Assembly (NCBI GenBank): GCA_905221605.1
Contig: CAJNDS010002271.1
Span: 191,001 to 255,000, forward strand
DNA length: 64,000 nucleotides
Direction of reading: 5' to 3'
DNA from: Symbiodinium natans
Taxonomy: Eukaryota; Sar; Dinophyceae; Suessiales; Symbiodiniaceae
Shown here: one piece after another, positions 44,594-62,329 of the stretch
Layout: each line of letters begins with the position of its first letter
How positions within the stretch are numbered: position 1 is the first letter of the stretch
Program-made: the position numbers and the translations under genes
The notes under the pieces: generated by a model
What the model was told of the DNA's origin: nothing
The model's input: the letters and a program-made list of their open reading frames with translations, nothing else
The model's database searches: none

Positions 44594-46568
44594 TTCTCAG
44601 TCACTTCCATCTTTCGTGCTTCTTTCGTGCTTCTTTCGTGCTACGGGACTTTCTGCGACTGTTCCCTAAGGCTTCGAGCGAACTGCTGGGAACTCTGCCC
44701 TCCCCTGCGGGCGTGGCCCATGCTCGCAGCTTTCCGGCACTCATCTCGGCCTCCGGGGTATCAGCTGGTGTTAGCCTATAGGGCCTATAGCCTTCACTTC
44801 CCTCCATGCCAGGGCTGCCAGGAAGCTACACTCCAAACTCCGCAAAATCCTGTCACCTAAGCCCAAACCTGGGTGGAGGCGGTGGTGGTGGTTCTGGTGG
44901 GGGTGGGCAGTGGGGGATCGCATTGCTGGATTTTCATGCCAGCTGACGATCACCCAAAGTTCCCGCTAGACTTCTGATATCGCATGCGACATATGTCTCG
45001 TAGAGTTCAGGGGGAGGCAGGGGCAGTGCTGGATTCTCTCCAGGCGTAGGTTGCAAGATTTCAGCACAGACTTCTGCACGGACAACACAAGCCAGTGATT
45101 CACGGTGTCTTTGTTTGATTTATACAAACTCCGGCCTGACCCTGCACCGCGCTCTTGGTCTTCCGCCTTGGGTGCTGAATTGTGTTCTCCTTTGAGGGCT
45201 TCTGGCACTTTTGAGAAGCTTTCGCCCCTGAAGCCTGGATTCTCGAGCCACACCGGTAGATGTGGGTGGGGATGTGCTGCCGTCACCGAATGTGGCTAAG
45301 AAAATGCCGGCGGGCATGGGGGGCGCCGCGAACACCCCCTCGTGGAAGCTCTGCACTCAAGAACGCTTGGCCCGGGGCGTGATCGCATCCTTTAGAACAT
45401 CCTGCGCGCAGCTCTATGACATGCATCTGCAGGGAGGAGAAGTAACGAAGTACGGCCATCCAGCACCTCAATGGGTGCGGCTTCCTTCTTACGTCCCTGG
45501 TGCACAGTCCACCAAAGTGATCCCCGGCAATTCATGGAACGTCTGTCGAAGAAAACCCTGTACAGATCGGATCTAAGCAATGGCGCTTGGCGACCTTCTG
45601 GCACTTGCCCAGAAACATACATGGTGGGATGTGGATTGCCACAAAATGGTCCTCGGTCGGCTTGCCCTCCTCAAGCCTTCGCGAGGAGCTTGGATTCAAC
45701 CGGGTTTCCAGAGCATGAGAACATGCGAGAGCACGCGAAGATTCCTGGGGGGGGAAGGGGGGGGGGGATCGTGGGGGGCCTGAAGCTCATCCGCCGACCA
45801 CCTTTCGCCCCAGCGAAAGCCTGGGCCTCGAGGCGGCGTACCTGACTCTGAGCTTTTTCGGGGGGACAGCTTTGGGTTCTCAAAAGGTCGAAGTTCCGGC
45901 TTCAGCGATGTTGAGGCAAAGCTTATAGACTTATAGGTCCTTCATCCCTGCCAATCCCTGCCATCCCTGCGCACGTAGCTCGTGCCGTGGAAGGCGAACG
46001 CTGGCGTCACAATGCCTCCACGCCTGGCCCACGAAAAGAAAGGAGATGGGAAGGGGCCAAAGGCAGCAGCATAAACCCTCAAAGCCAAAGCCAAAGAGAC
46101 TCTACCAACTACCATCTCAGAATCCCTTTCGACACCTTTTCCCTGCAGCCGGGGTTTCCATCGCTTCCCCGCACCTTGCAGGCTGGATGGGCTCCTGCTC
46201 CTCCACGATCACCAGCGCGCCCGTCACCTTGCAACTGCTTCACTGAGTTGTGCTTTAAAAGCCGTTGAAAACTATTTTGTGATTTGGTTCCCTAGTAAGG
46301 GAAGAAGGGAAGCTAACAACTATCCCAAAGCACAATGCCAGTTCAGCAATCGAACGAGATGGATGAAGCTTGAAGGGCCCCATAACCGCCAGAACGTGAA
46401 CTGAATTCAAGACGTCCTCTTGCAGAGACCTCACAGCCCAAACTCGCCCAAAACTGAACCTTTGGAAACCAGTCTAAGCCCTCGGCAGCAGCCATGGCAG
46501 TTACCTCTCAGGCAGTTGTGGATCTACTCAGGAAGGTGAGGGTGTGGTTAGCGCAAGGAAGCGTATGC

Positions 46569-46569
<1 letters not shown>

Positions 46570-46604
<35 letters not shown>

Positions 46605-46621
46605 GAGAGAGAGAGAGAGAG
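46570..46621. repeat. GA dinucleotide repeat
   Basis: About 50 nt of alternating G and A interrupted once by GGGGG. The plus-strand Arg/Glu frame over it is a repeat artefact. Confidence 0.9.
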
Positions 46622-48879
46622 CGCTTTTCCGAGAATCTCAATCAGCCCTCGACCTCCAAGAGTTCTGAGATCTCACATCAGAAGCTCCCGGCTCGTTCTC
46701 GTGGGGTCTCAGTCTGATGGCGCCTCATAAGCTTCGGGCCCTGTGTAGTGCACGTAGGCCCACCTGTTTGCAACCCGGGGATGTTGTGCTTCTCTCGAAA
46801 TCCCGGAAACGTCACCAAACACGCAGCGTGCGAGATGTGCTGCGAACGACTGTGCGGATGGGTGGTGCCCCCTCAAAGGAACCCTGAAGCATGGCGTCGT
46901 TGTTCCACAAACCTTCCCAAGGCCTACCAGATGCTCAGCTATGCTCAGCTTCCATATCCCCCAAGGCTGAAGTCAGCGATTCAGGGTGCTTTAGATGTTC
47001 CAGAAGCGTTCCAAAGTTGAAGTTGCTCCGACCTGGGCGCTTTTTCTGCCGCTCTGCCGGAGGGTGCATCCCAGGCAGACGAATTTGGCCAGCTCGAGGG
47101 TGGCGCTTCAAGGATTTATTTTGGAGGCTAGAGCGGGCAGGTCCGGCTGGGTCCGCGGCTAGGTCCGGCTAGGTCCCTAAAGCCGTGAACTGAAAAGTGT
47201 CTGGAGGGCTTGGCTAAATCTGTGCCTGTAGGACTGTAGAGTCGTGAGTCTTAAGACTTCTGAAGCTTGATCGCACTCCCCGGCGGCCGTCCCACTGTCC
47301 TGTGCAGCTGAGCCTAAACTAACATGTGGTGAAACCACGTGGCCTCGCCAGATGAGGGCTGTGCCTACTCCTATAGACCCTCGAAATGTCAGTACCGCCG
47401 GGTTTTGGGGTTGGACGCTCTCAGGCAGATGTGGCTTAATTACTTGGTTTACCTTCGGACTGGGCCTGTATCTCCAGCTCTTCGCCCCAGAACGATTCGT
47501 ACCCTATCAGGGTTCACCCTCAAAAATAAGTGCTTCCGTGAGAGTGAGAGCTCTCCTTGATGAGGAGGCTGTAGTTCTGGAGCCCTATTTTCTAACTGCA
47601 TCCGCAACTCAGCCTAGAGCGGAAGAACTGCACTCCGCCCCCTCGCCAGGTGAGGCCTTGCCACCGGACAAACTGCAGTTCGGCACGCAGGACAACTGCA
47701 GTTGAAAGGCCTCCTGCCTAAGGAGGCATGTCCCCATCTCTTTGTTCCTCCAATCTAGGGGATAGTTTGGACCATGGCGAAGCTTTGGCGAACTCTGCTA
47801 CTAAGCACCGTGCTTACACGATACTCGTAACATACGACCCGACGCCATCTCTGTGGCTCACAAGGGTGCGGCTTCACAGCATTCCGCTGCGAGCCTGAGC
47901 TTCGAGTCTTGGGCCAACGGGTTGCCATCCGATGACATTTGGACCGCAGTTAAAGTATTCTGCCGGCCTCGTGGGCAGCCGAATCCTCAACCGATTTGTT
48001 GGGGGTATCTTCAAGGACGCAAGCTCCTGATGTACCCTGCAGTAACGGCCTAGTGGTCCTGCACAGCACGCTGACATGGCTGTTGCTGTGCCGTCAAATC
48101 CTTGTCCGAATGCCAACACCCACTACGTAGTCACTAGGCCACAAGGTATCGTGACACTGGCGTCCGCAATCCGAAGCACAACGTCCAACCGCAAGACATT
48201 CCTGCCACGTCATGCCAGAGCACCTAGCCGCTGTGGCCGCAGCCTTGCATCTCCGGCCAGGAAAGAGTCGGAGGTCCAGGGGTCATGGTTTGACACTGCT
48301 TCTTGAGGGGCATGTCTACAACGCACAAGGTGCTTCTGGATACTGAGGAACTCAACTGTCAACGGGCTTCTAGCCTACATTCGAACACTGCACAGCCTGA
48401 TATGGCTACGATAACCTCTCGAGCAATTACGTGTGAAACCCTCCTTGAAACTAACGCCGAGAGGCCGCCGGAGCTCTCTGATCCCAAGCTCCAAATCTTA
48501 GTTTGGCCCAGGCACAGGCGTACTGCACAGTGGACCCGGGAGGTTCTGCTCTCTGCGCCCGAATGCGCGGCGCCGCGCCGACCTCGAGGCACGAATCTGC
48601 ATGTGACTTGACGATCAGCTGCTTAGGATAGGGTTCCTCAGGATCAACTGACAAACTCAGTGACTGCGCTCAAATCGTAACAATCTGAGGCGGCATCCGT
48701 GATTCCATGGGAGTCCTTTTTCCAGACACTCGAAGTCGCAAGTATCTTTTGACCCTTGCAGTACTTCGCTTTGGGGCTAGGCGGGCTGGGTCTAAATTCT
48801 TTGAAGGGTGCCAGGGACTCCCGCAAACCCGACTCGCTTGAAAGAATGGCACTTCTTTTTGGGCAGCTCGTGTTTGGGA

Positions 48880-53959
<5,080 letters not shown>

Positions 53960-56900
53960 CTCAGATCGGCTTCTGGTTCGGGGGGTTTCAGGGCGCCTGG
54001 TTTTTGGGCTTTTAATTTGGGGGAGGTAGTTCTGATTGCAGTCATAGTCCGTCAGTCTCTGATCCTGAGAGAGTCAAGTTACCTGCTCTGAAATTACCGG
54101 CGCCGAAGCGCTTGGTGTTTGGCCTTGATCTGATTAGTAGGATGGGGCATAACTTCCCGAAGCATCTCAGTCTGAGCAGCTTGAACAAATAGTTGTACTC
54201 CGGGCCCTCGTGGTCCTCAGGCAGAACCCATTCTAACCCGCTGGAAGACCCAATTCGGTCCCAGTGTCTGCGCCCCGGCTACTGGACACATCCCTAGAAA
54301 CCTGGATGAGCACCCAAACCTGCCTCATGCAACCCTCTCCGGAACCTGATGCACGAGCGGCCGTACACAACCCACAAGACGAAGTTACGAGCAGGTCATC
54401 CAAAGTCAATCACATGCAAGATGCTGTACTTTCAGCACCCGAGTATCGGGGACGATAGAAAAGGATACGAAGACATCCATGAGCTTGCTGTCGCACATGG
54501 CATAAAAGATGCGAAGTCCGCCAAAATGTGTCAGTGTAGGTATGCTACCCACACTCGGAATCAAGCCTGCATACGGCCGCCAGTATGCACAGAACCCGAA
54601 CTTGTAAGATCCCAAAACGAAACCCAGACCCCAAGAAACAGAAGCTCAAGCCGAAGCCCTCAGACCTTCAACTACCGCAAGCTCCCACCCCCCTCCCTCC
54701 CCCCCCCCAAAGGCCCTAAACCTTCGGAAGTCCTTTGTCGCAGCGCTCTCACTCATGGGCTGCGCTCGTAAGGCGGATGGAGGCCGGGGGGGGCGAGGCT
54801 TGAGCCCTCTGCAGATGGAGCTCTTTTTGGGCATGTTCAAAGGGTTTGAGGGCCGCGAGGGTTTAGGCCTCTCTGGGGCTCTCTTCCCATGGGGTTTAGT
54901 TTGTGGCGGCAGTGAGTAGATGGATTCAAAGTCCAAGAGTCCAAGAGGGATCGAACCATCGCATACGCATGCCGCAGCATACCCCAGCACCATCCAGCAC
55001 ACCAACACAGAAGATCCTACTTTCGAGAGGCACTTCTCTGCCTTGACACCTCAGGAAATACATCACTAGATCCATGAATGACATACGTAACCCCCAAAGC
55101 TTTTCAGACAGGACCTGCAGCTATTTGCCTGGTGCGGGCTGTAGAGACAACAACTCCCCACGAGCAAAACCCAAAGGACCATGCACGCCCAAACAGGAGC
55201 CACTGTAAAACTGCCATCTGTATCCGTAGCTCACATTTTGCAAATGGTAAACTGGAATGTGAGCAACATGGGCCGCATCACGGCCTCCCATCCTCCGCCT
55301 CGGCAAGAGCGAAGACCTCGTTTGATTACCGAGTAAACTCCGCGTGGTCTCGCGTCTGAAGGCTGTCAGCTGCAGGGCTGAGGGCTTCTCGATCTAGACT
55401 CAGCACTTCCAGTGTTTTTTTACTGTGCCACCTTGGGCGAAACGAACTGGATTGCACAGTGGAACTTCTGCAAGTTTGGGGGGCCCATCGCTGTCAGAAC
55501 CCCACGTGAGAGCCAAGAGACGAGCTTGCAAGATGGGCTATGATGGGCTGCAAAGTTGCACAAAAAGTCTTCCCCCTAAACAGGCACGAACGCGCCCCAA
55601 ACCTGCGAGGCAAGAGCGCACGAAAAAGGCGGCTTGTGCCGAAAAGTCCCCCATCTTCCAAGCCGCGACACACATCGCCAGCCGACCTCTCTCAACGCTT
55701 AAGAACTCAATTTGCAAGTCCTGGAACCACAGCAGCCGCCACGCCGCTAAGCCGCTAAGCCTGCAAGGAAAAGCCCAAATTGCCAGCGGGGCGGCCTCGG
55801 AGTAGTAGTGCGCACGAGTTTCCGGGGGTGGCCTTGGAACATGAGGTAGCCGGGCTTGCTGTTGTTCCTCGTTTGTTTGGGAGGGGGGGAAGGTGCATGC
55901 ACACCCCACTGAACTTTAAAAGCAACATGTAGAAACAGAACAAAGTGTGACAACCTTGCTGAACCAAATAGCAACCAAACAGCAACATGCAACAAAAAAA
56001 TCAGCACAAGCTGTGAACACCCAAAGCCAAGGCGGACATAAAGCAACACGGTGAGGATATCTGAAACAGTTTGTGCAAATAGCCAGCCAAGGTAACATCG
56101 TGAACTGAGCACTGAAGCTCGGGGGCTTAAGGCACAGCTTGGCATTCGGATCGTGGAGTACATACGAAGACCACACCGGGGCATAGCGGGGCACAGCCAC
56201 ATCTTTGAAGGGCTTCTGCAACTCGGCAGCTCAGTTGTCAGCCCTGAGGCCGAGGTCCAGACCCCTCACCAGGTTTTGGCACTTGCCCCTGCGCCACTTG
56301 ATGCTTCATGATACCTCCCGATGTCACAGATGTACACCGCCAAAGCTGCTCAGAAAATGCGTGGAATGCTACAGGCCCCAGAAAGCCACTACCCAGATCC
56401 CTGCCTTTTTCCCGCTACACTGGCCTTTGCTGCCGGTCCAAGCGACTCCAGCAGTTCAGCCGCGAGATTCCAAAAGTTTGGGGGGGTCAAGGGCGATGCG
56501 AGGGTATGCAGACGCGAGGGATGTTTTGAAGTCCATGGTGAAGCAGTTGTCCTCTCAGATCGTTGCGCGTGCCACAGTCCCTAGCGTCATCCGCCTGTAC
56601 ATGTGCAGCACATGTCGCCGCATCACGCGTCGCGTTGCGTTATACCACATCGCCCTGCTACAAACATGGAGCCTGTAGGCCTGAGAGAACATGTGCGACC
56701 GTATTAACTGACCTCGGCACGTCTATGCGCAGACATCGGCACCCAGTGAAGGGAGAGGAGCTACGTCAAGCCCTGTGCCCGCTCTGCGGGCCCTTCACTG
56801 GCGTTGGTGCTCGTGCTCGTCCGGGCGGACCTCAGTGCGCCAGTGCTTCGGTGTGAGATCGGATTCGGGCTTATTCCTTGGGGTCAAAGTCAAAATTCGT

Positions 56901-57084
56901 GCATGCCCATCTTTGTAGAGTCCAATCTAAGAGGTCTGGATTTATGACGTCCTTGGCAAACCTGTCTCGTTTTCGACTCTGCTAGCAGCAGGCTCTCTCA
57001 TAGTTCCACAGTGGCCTCTCACGGATCCACAGTGCCATGTTTGGTAAGTGAAAACATGATACTTTAAATGTTGAATATGCCCCC
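53960..57084. other. Spacer upstream of Rab2 and downstream of carbonic anhydrase
   Basis: Contains a 23-nt C-run near 53727-53749 and one candidate membrane exon (55905-56100). The Rab2 start exon should lie here but was not identified. Minus-strand 54646-55008 and plus-strand 56205-56678 are open without family features. Confidence 0.4.
55905..56100 (-). CDS. Possible multi-pass membrane protein exon
   Basis: Minus-strand frame reading G-W-L-F-A-Q-T-V-S-D-I-L-T-V-L-L-Y, then L-V-L-I-F-L-L-H-V-A-V-W-L-L-F-G and H-F-V-L-F-L-H-V-A-F-K. Two to three helices with polar residues spaced as in real membrane proteins (S-D-I-L-T in the first). The D-x-x-T pattern followed by an L-Y-x-R-L-G loop recalls XK-type proteins, but that is a loose impression. 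No splice borders were fixed. Confidence 0.35.
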
Positions 57085-58041
57085 TCAGGCCGCAAACTCC
57101 TTGTCCACGGACAGCGCGGAGTTCACCACCTTGCGGCCGTTCAAGGCCTGCGTGGGGCGGTTGTCGTCCTCCTTGAAACGGTTGTGGAAAGCCTTGATCG
57201 TCTCCGGGGTGACGTTGGCCGTGTTCTTGCTTACATACCAATGCACCCCTTCCGCGCAGGGAGGAGTGGTGAGCGAGCCCACGTAGTGGTAGAACTCTTT
57301 GAACTGGTCCCCGAAGACGTTGAGATCCACGTTGCCCACGTCCGAAGCGCTGCCCTCTTCCGGAAGGTCCTTGAAGAGGGCTTGGAGGAAGCTTGACTGC
57401 TTTGACGGGGCCTTGGACTCCTCCAGAATGACGCCGATGACGGCCAGGTCGTCGGTGCCGCTGGAACCGACCTTCTGATGCACGATGTGCATCTCGCCTG
57501 CAGAGAGTTTGCCATCTACCGTGTGTTCTGCAGGGAAGTGGAAATGGAACTGCTTGACCTGGTAGTCTCCGTCCGGCAACTTGAAAGCCCCAAAGGAGCC
57601 GTCCACCTGCATCACGTGGCCATTGTTCTTGATCTGCCGTGCAGGGATCGGATCATACTTCACGTACTGTGCCAAGGTGCTGCCTGAACCGCTGGTGGTG
57701 TCCGATGTCAGGTCGATGGGTGACTGAGACGTTTGCTTGCACATGGGAAACTCCGCCGACCAATTCTTGCTTTCCTTGTGCGTCCAGGCCTGGGCGGATG
57801 ATGCGCCGAAGAGCAGCACAGCCAGGAGCATGGGCGCAAGAGCCGTCTGCAACGCATTGGACTGCTGGGAGTGCTGCTCCTCAGCCTTCTGAGTCCCGAA
57901 CATCTCATACCGGACACTGGTGGCTTTTGCCTTGGCCGCTTGGGTCATTGGATTACCCAGCAGGAAGCAAGGCGCCGCCAGAAGGCAAACGAGGCAAGCC
58001 AAGCCAACCAAGCCCCGACGTCGAGAGGCTGCCGCGCGCAT
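57085..58041 (-). CDS. Alpha-carbonic anhydrase with plastid/thylakoid-lumen-type leader
   Basis: Interconverts CO2 and bicarbonate. A 318-codon intronless gene; ATG at 58041, with no ATG in frame between it and an upstream TAA. Zinc ligands His166 and His168 (Q-F-H-F-H) and His185 (E-M-H-I-V-H) are present, as are the proton-shuttle-type His142 (N-N-G-H), T-T-P-P-C at 258-262, and Cys101 and Cys262, which pair in many algal enzymes. The leader has three parts: hydrophobic signal 10-28 after R-R-R, an Ala/Lys/Gln-rich stretch 32-65, and a second hydrophobic segment 66-84 ending A-Q-A just before the catalytic domain (W86). This fits signal peptide, plastid transit region and a lumenal cleavage signal; alternatively the second segment is the stop-transfer helix of class I peridinin-plastid leaders. 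Likely role is carbon concentration in photosynthesis. No twin-Arg precedes the second segment. Confidence 0.93.
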   Translation of the reverse strand: MRAAASRRRGLVGLACLVCLLAAPCFLLGNPMTQAAKAKATSVRYEMFGTQKAEEQHSQQSNALQTALAPMLLAVLLFGASSAQAWTHKESKNWSAEFPMCKQTSQSPIDLTSDTTSGSGSTLAQYVKYDPIPARQIKNNGHVMQVDGSFGAFKLPDGDYQVKQFHFHFPAEHTVDGKLSAGEMHIVHQKVGSSGTDDLAVIGVILEESKAPSKQSSFLQALFKDLPEEGSASDVGNVDLNVFGDQFKEFYHYVGSLTTPPCAEGVHWYVSKNTANVTPETIKAFHNRFKEDDNRPTQALNGRKVVNSALSVDKEFAA

Positions 58042-61000
58042 GGCCGCAACAAAAGCAACGAATCCACGTGCAACAGCTAACGCAAGGGGGGGCAGGTCTT
58101 TAATACGGGCTGGAGCCTCAACGCCTACGGCATCGATTTAGGGTGCCGGCGGTTTCGGGAAAGTCGGATGCGACAGAGTGCAAGATCACGCAAGGTGGCC
58201 TGATGACCGCGTCCCCTGCTTCCCATTGCACCAGGACTCCAGAGACCCTTCTCAGCTCCTGGCCCTGCACGGGAACCCCTTGCGGAGCTTCTTCGGGAGA
58301 CGAACGATCGCTGGTGGGCCACGAAGCTATGCCTGAATCTCAAGGTCTCAGCGGTTCCGATGCATGGTGCCTTTTTGTGCCTTGTCGCCTGGTGGGTAAC
58401 CTGCCTTGCGGTGTGTGAGTTTCAGTCGTAGCTCAGAGATCTCCCCACATAGCATGTTGAAAACAAATTTTGAAATACGTGGTCTCTAGCCATCTGCATC
58501 CTTGCAGTCGGCAGGGATTGCTTGGATTCTTGTGCGAGGGACGCTTCGGCCGTCCAAACAGCGATGCGCTCCACCGCTTCTGGAGTCAGCTCGGCCTGCA
58601 CAGGGTGACTTGGGTGAGCGCATGTCCTCCTGAAAGTGTGGCAGACATGGCTCCATGTGGCTCCATGTTTCTACGCATTCTTGCCCGTTTTTTGGGCGTT
58701 GGTAGGTTACATCAGCAACACACATGTCCCGAGGCCCAAGGCACCGGCCTGAAGCATAGCCATTCTGCGAACAGAGGCGGCCTGCCCAGACCATCACAAG
58801 GAGCTGACTGACGGCCAAGTAGAACCAAAATACAATGGAAGAATCAACGAAAAGTCCAAAAAAAAAAAAGGTGCTGAAGCCTGCATGTTGGAACATGTGA
58901 GAAAATGGCCGCGGGGAGTGCTTCGCGAAACACCAGTTGAACCCTCCCACGAAGAATCCAGTGAAAAGCCGGGAGTCAAGACGCGCCGCAAGAGGCACCA
59001 AGAGGTGCCAAGAGGCGCCTGGATGTACCCCCGGGGCAGGTCCGGCAGCAGTTTCCGCAGCCCCCGCGCCGCGCGCAGTCGCAGACCGGCCTTGGGCTTC
59101 GCAGGGCCCGTCGCAAGAAAGGGCCTTCGGCCCTGGGGTCCAGGGGGCCCCCTGAGCCTGAGCCTCTTCAATCCGTATCTCGGCCAGGGGACCACCAAGG
59201 AGGCCAGGATGCCTGCACGCGAGGGAGGCTTCCCATCACTTCCCAGATCCCGGCTCAGGGCTATTTGCCTGGCACGGAAAAGCCGAGGGCACCGCTGGAT
59301 TCGACTCTCACACTCCCTGGATTAAGGGCTTCGACTGGCACAGGTGGGGCAGTCATGTCGCAAAGGTGGTCGTCGGCAAGTGTCATGCTCGAAACACCCC
59401 TCCTCTCCTGAACGATACTAAGCTTTGCAACCCCGTTTACGGCCCTCCCCTGTCCACCTAGCCCAGTCAGCAAGACCAAGATGGAGGGGAGCCAGCTCAG
59501 CCTCATCCCGTGCAGGCACACTTGCGTAGAAACTGTGTCGGAGCTGCAGTGTGGGGAAGACATCCGGTATGGTCTAGCAGTCTAGCAACAGCAGGAGGGG
59601 TTCGAGAACAATCACATTACAACAATGCCAACACCCGAAGACCTCTCCAGCCCAACCACGTCCAGATATGCCAGGATGCTTGTTGTCGTTCAAGTACCCG
59701 AGGGCCATAGTCAGGACCGTACATGCCGTGCAAGCAAGCCTGGGGAACCACGTGGGGAACAAGGTCTCCCTGCTCCGATTCTTCTTGGCTGTGCAAGCTC
59801 TGGCTTCTTGTGGAAAGACTGAGCTGAAGCCATCAATCCCACCTGAGTTTGGCTTAATGAAGTATGGTTTCGGGAGCTGCAAGCGCAGTGTGCCAAGGTT
59901 CATAGGATGGCAAGCGCAAGAGGAAAAGCATTCGATACTTGCTACTACTTGCTCCAAGCAGAGACATCACCCCCTCGACATCCCAACTGGAGACCCCGAG
60001 TGCAATCTGGGATGCGAGAGCGCCGAGAGGCCAGCAACCTGGCTCAGGCTTGTTTTTTTCAGCTGCTTCTGATTGAGTCCTCTCTAAGTCGGCGACTTGG
60101 CATCCCGCTAAACCTCTCTGAGCCCTCTACACTTTTGAGCAACGCTGATCCACCTGGCGGCCACAACGCTGGCACAGGGATGCACCACCATCAACAGCCA
60201 GGTGCTCGACCCTGAAGGCGAAGGTGCTGTAGGAATCTAGAGGAATGGTCGCTTTGTCGACTAGGGATTTGGCTGTGAGGCTGCTTCAGACTTCAGATCA
60301 CCGGATTGTCTCAGGATGTCTCGGGCAGATCGCCAAAAAAAACAAACACACACGGTACATCGACACATCATTGTAACGCCAGGCAAACTGGACGTGTACA
60401 CGAAAGCCTGGAAGGCACAACAGTTCTGCACGCAAAAGCTCCGACAAATGCCCGGCAAGTGCAAAAAGGCTAGGAGCCCGACACCTCCCGGCCAGGAAAG
60501 TGGGACAGCAGTGCTTCTACACGAGGGTGACTGCCCTTCGCCAGCTTTGTGATGGGCGGTTGAAGGGGCAGGGCTTAGGTACAAGCTCGGGGCCCCGCTA
60601 TGTTCGCACCGCAAAGAAGGAGAGGGAAAGTGTTTTAAGAGCTTTTTGGGTCGTCCAACGTCTCAGGCCACCCTTCCAGCCCCACATTTCTTGAAGCCTG
60701 GCTTGATGACTGCCGGCACCAAAATTTGCGGCCCAGATAGGCAACCCTCCATGACACCATGCCAAACCCAGACATCCTGGAGAGACCCCCAACTTGAAGC
60801 CGGGCTCCTGGTCAAAGGCCTTGTCTGGATGCCTCTCAGTGCGGTGCAGCAGCTTTCCACATTGGCAAGCTTGGGCCACTGCTCAGCCCTCACCCCGCCT
60901 GTAGCTGGCATCCAGGGGGTCCCGATAGGGCTCTCCCAGCCTTGGCTTCTTGAACTTCAAGAGCAGGGGCGGCAAAGGCACTCTCTGCTCAAAAAGTTTG

Positions 61001-62329
61001 TCTGCAGCATGTCGTGGCATTGCCAGGGGCGTAGGACATTCGGGGGCTCCTCTCTGCTTAGAATTTTTTGCCGAAGCAACGCAGCCGGGCTGCACTGCAT
61101 TGCTTCCCCGGTCCAGCTGTGCAAAGCTGGAGCTACGATTACAAGAGCCCACTGGAATGACACAGCACTTCGGCGCCCTAAACACGACTCCTAGAAGCTG
61201 TGAAGCTTTGAGCGAAACACAGGAGCTCCCACAACCCCGTTTCCCGGACCTCCGAAAGCCTCACAATCTGCTCATGCCGAGTACCACCTTGCACCACCCT
61301 AATCATTTTTGTTTTTTGGAAGCCCTGGGTCGGCGTGCGCAATCTCTCTGAGACTTGTGTTTGTTTGTTTGTTGTGCTTTGCCTCGTTCGCTGACCCAAA
61401 AAAGCCGAGCCCTCAGCCCCAGCAACAGTCCCTCAACTGTTAACCCTGAGCCCTCAGCCCCAAAGCCTGACATACCTTCGATTCCGACCCCGAACTACCA
61501 CGAGCTTATACAGTTCTAATGGATTGGGAATTACGTTGGCCCCTCCTTGAAATCTACTCAACAGTCACTAATCCGCTCCAAAGCAGCTTGCGAAGTGCCA
61601 ATCCCGCTTTGATCTCGGCATCTGCCAGCGCCAAGTCTTTGAAAGGGAACCACCAGCCTTTCCTCAGAAACCAGGATTCAGCGCTGACTGAGCTTAGGGC
61701 TTGGGGTTCGAGGTAGGGCGTCTATGGGACCCCCCTCTTGAGCAGGAGAAAGGATAACATGGGTTTTCTAGGCTGGCCACGGATTCTTCTCGCTTGAGAA
61801 ATCATGCTGCAGCTTCTCTTGCAACTGACCACTAAATATCCTTCATGGCTTTAAATGGAACTTGAAAGTCTCAGCTGCTTTGGGCTGTGCATGTGTGCAT
61901 TAGTGGGTCGCTTGTCAATCATAGTCTGACCGAAACCTGACGTGGCCAGCAATGAAAGTGAAATCAGCCAAAATGGCCAACTTTGCTGTTCTCGCATGAC
62001 AAGCCCATGTTGTTCATGCACGACTGGGTCGCGTCATTGCAGCAGCGACCTTTGAAATCCCCAGTTCTGCGCTTGAAAGGCTTAACCAACCAGTTGCTTA
62101 AAGCTCCAGTCTTGTTCCCGTCCAGGGCAGCCAAGACACAGGAAGAAGCTGGTCAACCTCCCAAGGTGCGCAGGCATTGACTTCAATCCGCCCTCTTGCC
62201 ACTGGACTGAAGGCAACCCAGACTCCCAAGCAATCCGCCCAACCTGAATAGGCGGCGTAAGAATACCCAACCACAAGAACTGGCCCACTGTCCTGAGGCC
62301 TCAGATCCTGTAACTGTCAACGGATTGTC
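58042..62329. other. Spacer upstream of carbonic anhydrase
   Basis: The first 100 bp are probably the 5' leader region of the carbonic anhydrase: the minus strand has several AG sites (for example near 58101-58127) that could take the spliced leader, and no TATA-like element is evident. The rest has open frames on both strands without motifs. A run of ten A near 58859 makes a spurious poly-Phe stretch on the minus strand. GTTT repeats occur near 61365. Nothing else is supported. Confidence 0.4.

Larger units (their letters stand above)
37016..48879. other. Mostly unassigned 12-kb region
   Basis: No gene can be named with confidence. Candidate coding pieces at 39055-39567, 41404-41592 and 43769-44593 are listed separately. 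Two further plus-strand frames, 45262-45576 and 47352-47705 (the latter with a helix-like F-G-L-G-L-Y-L-Q-L-F), are open but unrecognised. Repeats include a G-rich tract, a GGTCCATGGCA(GGTCCACA) duplication near 41955-41990, a triplicated CTTTCGTGCTT near 44613-44643, a GA run, and GTCCGGCTAGGTCC-type repeats near 47130-47175. Confidence 0.45.

Noticed and set aside
57639-58103. Plus-strand frame opposite the carbonic anhydrase
   Set aside because: It is the antisense shadow of a clearly identified gene and has no features of its own.
58786-59001. Minus-strand frame with F-F-F-F and a helix-like stretch
   Set aside because: The Phe run comes from a run of ten A; the remaining helix could be real, but no splice sites or family support it.
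61968-61981. Second possible spliced-leader relic (complement of GCCATTTTGGCT)
   Set aside because: Only 12 nt match and the core is self-complementary; not enough to claim a relic, though it may be worth a look beside the 17-nt one.
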